This document shows positions 16,940 through 21,167 of a DNA stretch of 21,167 nucleotides, in pieces. This stretch comes from JAEUNX01 sp034004685 (GTDB taxonomy: Bacteria > Pseudomonadota > Gammaproteobacteria > Burkholderiales > Rhodocyclaceae). Within the stretch, counting starts at the first letter, position 1. Each line of letters opens with the position of its first letter. Position numbers and translations under genes: made by a program. The DNA lies in contig JAVEWG010000051.1 of the NCBI GenBank assembly GCA_034004685.1, positions 1-21,167 of the forward strand. Reading direction: 5' to 3'. Below the pieces are notes generated by a model. That model made no database searches. It saw nothing but the letters and a program-made list of their open reading frames with translations, and was not told the origin of the DNA.

Positions 16940-18721
16940 ATGGATAGACCTTCCCACGAAGCTTTTCGCAAACCCCGCCCGATCAGCGAGTCCGTATCGG
17001 TGGCCGACATGATGGTTGGCTACCTGGAGCAACTGGGGGTCGAATATGTGTTCGGCGTGCCCGGCGCCGGTATCGAGCCCTTCTATGATGCCCTGGCCCG
17101 CAGCGCCCGCCATGGCGGGCCGCAGGTGGTGACGGCGCGTCACGAGTCGGGCGCGGTGTTCATGGCTGACGGCTATGCCCGGGAAACGGGCCGACTGGGC
17201 GTGTGCATCTCCACCTCCGGTCCGGGGGCCACCAACATGATCACCGGGGTGGCCTGCGCCAAGGAAAACAACATCCCCTTGCTGGCCATCTCCGGGCAGA
17301 CGGCGCTCCCATCCTTTGGCAGGCGTGGTGTTCAGGAGTCGAGTTGCACGGGCATCAATGTGGTGGAGATGTTCCGCCATTGCACCCGCTACGACTCCCT
17401 CATTTCCCATGGAAGCCAGGCCGAGCACAAATTGGCCAGCGCGGTGATGCGGGCGGGCCAGACCCAGGGGCCGGTGCATCTTTCAATTCCCGTAGATGTG
17501 CAAAAGGCGCCGTGGGCGCCCAGCGAACGCGCCTACAACCTGGCCCGCGCCTTCCATCGTTCCCTTGCCATGGACGAATTCGCGCGGGAGGAGCTGGAGC
17601 GCCTGCTGGAGGAGGCCCGGCGGCCGCTTCTGGTGATCGGCAGTGGCTGCCTGACTGCCGCCCGCACCATCGTCAAGCTGGCGGAGTGCCTGGGGGCGCC
17701 CTTCATCGTGACTTCTGATGCCAAGGGCTTCATCAATCCCCATCATCCCCTTTATCGGGGTGTCTTCGGCTTTGGCGGCCACGCTTCGGCCTGGGCTGCG
17801 CTGGAGGATGCGTGCGACCTGATCATCGTGGCGGGCAGCGCCTTGGGGGAGGCGCCCAGCGCTGGCTGGTCCGGATCCCTGCTCAACGAGCGCCTGGTCC
17901 ACGTGGATCAGATCGAAGAAAACTTTCTCCAGTCCCCTATGGCGCGTCTGCATGTACGGGGCGACATGGCCACCCTGTTCCGTGGCCTGGTCGACCGCTT
18001 TGCCGGACGCAAGGCGCCATGGCCGGCACCTACGCCCATCGCCCTCGAGCCCGCTGAGCCTTCCGGTCAGGGGGGCGTCTTCCCCCCGGCCCTGATGGCC
18101 CGCCTGTCGCAGGATGCGCCTTCGAATGTGCGGATCTTCGCCGATTCGGGCAACAGCTTTGCCTGGGCCATCCATCGTCTGGAGGTTCAGGATCGCCGCG
18201 AACAGCGCCAGCCCCTGCCGGGGGCCCAGACCTCGCCCCAGGTCTTTGAACGGCGGGGTCGTCCCCGCAGCTGGCTCTCCGTGAATACTGAATTTGGCGC
18301 CATGGGTTGGGCCATCGGCGCGGCGGTCGGCTCGGCCATGGCGGACCGCCGCAGTCCGGTGGTGTGCATGACCGGCGACGGCGCCTATCTGATGAGCGGC
18401 CAGGAAATCACCGTGGCGGTGGCTGAACGCTTGCCGGTGATCTTCGTCATCCTGAACGACTCGGCCTTGGGCATGGTCATGCACGGCCAGCGGATGGCCA
18501 AGGCGGAAGAGGTGGGTTTCGACATACCCACGGTGGATTTCGCCCTCATGGCCCAGGCCATGGGCGTACCTTCGGTCGTGGTGCGGTCCAATGCCGAACT
18601 GGAGGCCCTTGATCTGGCTGCCATCTTCGCCCGTCGTGGGCCGACCCTGATCGACGTGCGGGTGGACCGGGAGGTCAAACCTCCCATCGGCGTGCGCATC
18701 AAGATCCTTCAGCGGGTCTGA
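16940..18721 (+). CDS. Acetolactate-synthase-like ThDP-dependent enzyme (2-oxoacid decarboxylase superfamily)
   Basis: 593 residues with the three-domain POX/ALS-type layout: N-terminal Pyr domain (about 20-190) with the cofactor-activating Glu in ARHES (E69), a middle domain (about 210-355) and a C-terminal PP domain. The PP domain carries the ThDP/Mg motif GDG(X)24ND (G479-D480-G481 to N506) followed by SALGMV. The N-terminal part resembles large IlvB subunits (VFGVPGAGIEPFYDAL, SGPGATNMITGVACA), but the ALS 'DAFQE' region reads RRGVQESSCTGIN. No small regulatory subunit gene (ilvN) is adjacent. Its 4-bp spacing to a citrate-synthase-like gene makes plain branched-chain amino acid synthesis unlikely. 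Probable chemistry is decarboxylation or carboligation of a 2-oxoacid; the substrate is unknown. Confidence 0.85.
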   Translation: MDRPSHEAFRKPRPISESVSVADMMVGYLEQLGVEYVFGVPGAGIEPFYDALARSARHGGPQVVTARHESGAVFMADGYARETGRLGVCISTSGPGATNMITGVACAKENNIPLLAISGQTALPSFGRRGVQESSCTGINVVEMFRHCTRYDSLISHGSQAEHKLASAVMRAGQTQGPVHLSIPVDVQKAPWAPSERAYNLARAFHRSLAMDEFAREELERLLEEARRPLLVIGSGCLTAARTIVKLAECLGAPFIVTSDAKGFINPHHPLYRGVFGFGGHASAWAALEDACDLIIVAGSALGEAPSAGWSGSLLNERLVHVDQIEENFLQSPMARLHVRGDMATLFRGLVDRFAGRKAPWPAPTPIALEPAEPSGQGGVFPPALMARLSQDAPSNVRIFADSGNSFAWAIHRLEVQDRREQRQPLPGAQTSPQVFERRGRPRSWLSVNTEFGAMGWAIGAAVGSAMADRRSPVVCMTGDGAYLMSGQEITVAVAERLPVIFVILNDSALGMVMHGQRMAKAEEVGFDIPTVDFALMAQAMGVPSVVVRSNAELEALDLAAIFARRGPTLIDVRVDREVKPPIGVRIKILQRV

Positions 18722-18725
18722 GGCC

Positions 18726-19547
18726 ATGACCACCATCACCACCACAATCTGGCAGGAGGTGCCGGAGCCGGCCAACCCCTACGCCGCCCAGGTGGCGCGC
18801 TGCCACGGTTACGATGTCTATGGAGAAATGCTGGGGCATGCCGGCTGGGCCGACATGGTCTTCCTGCTGCTCACCGGAGAGCGGCCGGATACCCGGCAAA
18901 AAGCAATGCTGGAATCCCTGGCGGTGGCCCTGGCCAACCCGGGGCCAAGAGATCCGGCGGTCCATGCCGCCATGTGCGGCGGGGTGTCCGGTTCCCCGGC
19001 CGCCGCGTGCCTCACGGCCGCCCTGGCGGTGGGGGCGGGCGGGGCGGGCGGGGCGCGGGAGGTCCATCGGGCCGTCTCGGCCTGGCACGCTTCCCGGGGC
19101 GAAGTGGGGGCGCTGGCCGCTGAACTGGCCCGGGTGGTTGCCGAGCCGGCCATCGAAACCTGGCCGGCCGCCGAGGTGTGGCCTGGCTTTGACGCCCATA
19201 GCCCGGTTTGCCCGCTACCGGTCTTAAGGACCCTCGATTATCTGGCCCCCCTGAGTCCGGGCGCCGCGCTGGTGACCCTCCAGCAAGGGCGCCAAACGCT
19301 GGAAACCGGGGCGGGCCGGGGTTTAGCGATGACCGGGGTGGCCGCCGCCGCCTACGTGGATCTGGGCATGTCCCCCGATCAAGCCGAGATGCTCCACCTG
19401 CTCTTGCGCCTGCCCGGCGCCGCCGCCCATGCCCTGGAGCAGGCGAAACTGGGGTTCCAGAAATTTCCGTGGGGCGAGCTGGAGCTGCTCGACGACCCAA
19501 TGCGCAAGTCGTCTCGTAACGATTGTTTGGCCGAGGTGGAGTCATGA
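18726..19547 (+). CDS. Short citrate-synthase-fold protein 1, catalytic residues apparently missing
   Basis: 273 residues, much shorter than citrate synthase (about 380-430) and close to the short 'citryl-CoA lyase-like' branch. Citrate-synthase-like landmarks are HGYDVYGEMLGHAGWADMVF (28-47), LLLTGERP (47-54), GAGGAGGAREVHRAV (103-117), VDLGMSP (211-217) and LPGAAAHALEQAK (229-241). By eye, the first catalytic His of the GPxHGGA block is replaced in GAGGAGGA. The second may be GFDAH (154-158), but the context is poor. The Asp of the NVDG block is replaced by MTG (202-204). The assignment is therefore to the fold, not to an activity. It starts 4 bp after the ThDP gene and ends in an ATGA overlap with the next gene. 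GC is very high. Confidence 0.7.
   Translation: MTTITTTIWQEVPEPANPYAAQVARCHGYDVYGEMLGHAGWADMVFLLLTGERPDTRQKAMLESLAVALANPGPRDPAVHAAMCGGVSGSPAAACLTAALAVGAGGAGGAREVHRAVSAWHASRGEVGALAAELARVVAEPAIETWPAAEVWPGFDAHSPVCPLPVLRTLDYLAPLSPGAALVTLQQGRQTLETGAGRGLAMTGVAAAAYVDLGMSPDQAEMLHLLLRLPGAAAHALEQAKLGFQKFPWGELELLDDPMRKSSRNDCLAEVES
19031..19059 (+). other. G-quadruplex-forming motif inside the citrate-synthase-like gene 1
   Basis: Six G-tracts of 3-5 G in 29 bases, separated by single C residues (the last by CGC), on the coding strand. They encode the Gly/Ala run GAGGAGGA. Such short-loop tracts are predicted to form a stable quadruplex in DNA or mRNA. Confidence 0.6.
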
Positions 19548-20344
19548 TCCCAACCCATCCCCTGGATGCCTACACCGGCCCTATTCGGACCCGCATGGGT
19601 GCCGCGATAGGGGGGGAGCGGGCGGTGTTTCGCGGTTATGACCTGCATCGGGATTTGCGGGATATCCATTGGGTGGAGTTGTTGTTCTTTGGTGTTACAG
19701 GCAAGCGATACAGTCCGTCGGAGATTCGCATCTGCAACGCGTTGCTGACATTCACCAGCTATCCGGATCCACGGATCTGGAACAATCGGATTGCGGCTTT
19801 AGGTGGAACATCGCGCACCACAGGCAACTTGGCGGTTGCTGCGGCTCAGGCGGCGTCCGAAGCAGTTTTGTTCGGAGGCCAGAGTTTCTACCGAGCACTG
19901 GATTTTCTGTTTCGAGCCCGAGCCCATTGTGATACGGGGGGAGACCTTCATGGTTTCGTGGCCGACGACTTGAGGCGCCATCGAGCCATTGCCGGTTTTG
20001 GGCGGCCGCGGATCAACGAAGACGAGCGGGTTGCGCCCATGCTCGCCCTCCTGGCCGAGGAGGGTTTCGATGATGGTCCCTTCCTGCGTTTGGCCCGGCG
20101 GATTGAAGAAATTCTTCTGACGGGTCGCTGGCGCTATCGGATGAATTATGCGGGCCTGGCGGCGGCGGTCTGCGGGGATCTTGGGCTGACCCCAGAGCAG
20201 TATTCGCTGGTTTCCTTTCCCGCCTTCCCGTGCGGGATGTTTCCGTGCTACCTGGAGGCCCGGGAAAAGCCTGCTGGCGCGGTCATGCCGGTTACCTGCG
20301 TTGCCATGAAATATATAGGGGCCTCTCCCCGCCATTGGGCTTAA
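19544..20344 (+). CDS. Short citrate-synthase-fold protein 2 (citryl-CoA lyase-like), catalytic residues substituted
   Basis: 266 residues. The ATG overlaps the previous stop as ATGA, with GAGG 7 nt upstream, so translation is coupled. Citrate-synthase-like blocks in order are FRGYDLHRDLRDIHWVELLF (29-48), TSYPDPRIWNNRIAALGGT (71-89), ASEAVLFGGQS (104-114, where HGGA would be), AGFGRPRINEDER (150-162, normally GFGHP(V/L)Y..D.R) and YRMNYAGLAAAV (198-209, normally NVDGA), then FPCGMFPCYLEAREKP. Thus both His and the Asp appear substituted (F110, R154, and Y or A near 202-203). It differs greatly from protein 1, so this is not a recent duplication. Base composition is clearly lower in GC than upstream: 62 G+C in 120 bases at 19681-19800. 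Function unknown. Confidence 0.72.
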   Translation: MIPTHPLDAYTGPIRTRMGAAIGGERAVFRGYDLHRDLRDIHWVELLFFGVTGKRYSPSEIRICNALLTFTSYPDPRIWNNRIAALGGTSRTTGNLAVAAAQAASEAVLFGGQSFYRALDFLFRARAHCDTGGDLHGFVADDLRRHRAIAGFGRPRINEDERVAPMLALLAEEGFDDGPFLRLARRIEEILLTGRWRYRMNYAGLAAAVCGDLGLTPEQYSLVSFPAFPCGMFPCYLEAREKPAGAVMPVTCVAMKYIGASPRHWA

Positions 20345-20398
20345 TTAATCGGCGTCCTGGCCGTAAACTGGGCACGATCGTGTTGAGCGAGTGCCCCT

Positions 20399-21167
20399 AT
20401 GCCGTCATCAAGCGAAAAGTTGGTCCACCGCAGTCCGGGTCTTGCCCTCTGGCCGGGGCTCCTCAGCTTGACGATTCTTGGGCTGCCGCTGAGCGGGCTT
20501 GCCGCGAACGGTTTCGAGGATGAAGACCTGGCCCAGGTCTATGGAGACAAAAGCTTCGTTTCCATCGCCACGGGCAGCGTGCAGCCGATACACCGCGCTC
20601 CGGCCGTGGCCACGGTGATTACCGCAGGGGATATCGAGGCTCTCGGCGCCCGTAACCTTGAGCAGGCGCTGGCCTTGGTGCCAGGCCTGCATGTTTCCCG
20701 TTCCGCCTACTTCAACAACCCGATCTACACCTTTCGGGGCATCCACTCCCAGTACAACCCTCAAGTTCTTGTGTTGGTCAATGATCTGCCCCTCACCAGC
20801 GTCTTTGGCGGCGACCGTGGGACCGGCTGGGGAACGGTTCCCGTCGAGATGATTTCGCGAATCGAAGTGATTCGGGGGCCGGGCTCGGCGCTTTACGGGG
20901 CGGACGCCTTGGCGGGGGTGATCAACGTCATCACCAAGAACCCGGAGGAACTCAAGGGGACGCGGCTGTCAGCGGTGTACGGAAGCTTCCAGACAGGCGA
21001 CGTTACCGCGATCCACGGAGACGACCAGGATGCCCTGCGTTATTCCACCTACGTCCATGTGGGCCGCTCCGAAGGGGCAGACCCCACCGTCAGGGCCGAT
21101 CAGCAGAGCGCCTTCGACGCCCTATTCGGTACTTCGGCCTCCCTCGCGCCCGGGCCCATCAATCTCG
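20399..21167 (+). CDS. TonB-dependent outer-membrane receptor, N-terminal part
   Basis: The first 256 codons; the gene continues beyond the window. A signal peptide is evident (charged n-region, hydrophobic about 14-36, ending SGLAA then NGFEDEDL). The plug domain follows (about 65-182) with APAVATVITAGDIEALG, LEQALALVPGLHVSRS, FRGI, VLVLVNDLPL, ISRIEVIRGPGSALYGADAL and AGVINVITK, all standard plug motifs. The first barrel strands begin at about 188 (RLSAVYGSF). These receptors import scarce large ligands (siderophores, haem, cobalamin, some sugars or metals) using TonB-ExbBD energy; the ligand is not inferable here. It starts 54 bp after the citrate-synthase-like pair on the same strand, so cotranscription is possible. 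The ribosome site is weak. Confidence 0.9.
   Translation, partial: MPSSSEKLVHRSPGLALWPGLLSLTILGLPLSGLAANGFEDEDLAQVYGDKSFVSIATGSVQPIHRAPAVATVITAGDIEALGARNLEQALALVPGLHVSRSAYFNNPIYTFRGIHSQYNPQVLVLVNDLPLTSVFGGDRGTGWGTVPVEMISRIEVIRGPGSALYGADALAGVINVITKNPEELKGTRLSAVYGSFQTGDVTAIHGDDQDALRYSTYVHVGRSEGADPTVRADQQSAFDALFGTSASLAPGPINL

Overview
The window looks like a scaffold piece from a GC-rich betaproteobacterium. Rhodocyclales is my best guess, inferred from the purM / AI-2E permease / hda / HAD-IB neighbourhood, the PF10136 'site-specific recombinase' membrane protein and the style of MutL and MiaA. No rRNA or tRNA is present to confirm this. It is a draft assembly: a run of 100 N lies at 8192-8291. 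Genes are tightly packed and no gene-free stretch exceeds about 210 bases.

Layout. (1) 1-2733, minus strand: 5' end of a thiolase, a HAD-IB phosphatase, hda (DnaA-inactivating AAA+ protein) and an AI-2E-family permease overlapping hda by 4 bp. (2) 2886-3950, plus: purM, divergent from the permease. (3) 4043-8422, plus: a two-gene RND efflux operon (adaptor and pump). The pump's last 127 bp are duplicated on both sides of the N gap, almost certainly an unmerged contig overlap; the true pump is 1,014 residues. (4) 8419-9381, minus: miaA, sharing the stop-codon tetranucleotide CTAG with the pump. (5) 9445-12556: a phosphorus block, with a secreted glycerophosphodiesterase (minus) divergent from a DUF47/PhoU-like gene and a Pit phosphate transporter (plus). 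(6) 12766-14766, plus: PF10136 membrane protein. (7) 14951-16735, minus: mutL. Three copies of a palindromic REP-like element flank the PF10136 gene, and one supplies the mutL stop codon.

(8) 16940 to the end, plus: the least ordinary part. An acetolactate-synthase-like ThDP enzyme is followed after 4 bp by a short citrate-synthase-fold protein, which overlaps (ATGA) a second, different short citrate-synthase-fold protein. After 54 bp comes a TonB-dependent receptor that runs off the window. By my alignment by eye, both citrate-synthase-like proteins lack the catalytic His/His/Asp positions of the family, and base composition drops in the second one. The spacing suggests one transcription unit, but I cannot name its product or pathway. 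It is the best candidate here for an undescribed system.

The rest is housekeeping (purine synthesis, replication control, tRNA modification, mismatch repair) plus transport.
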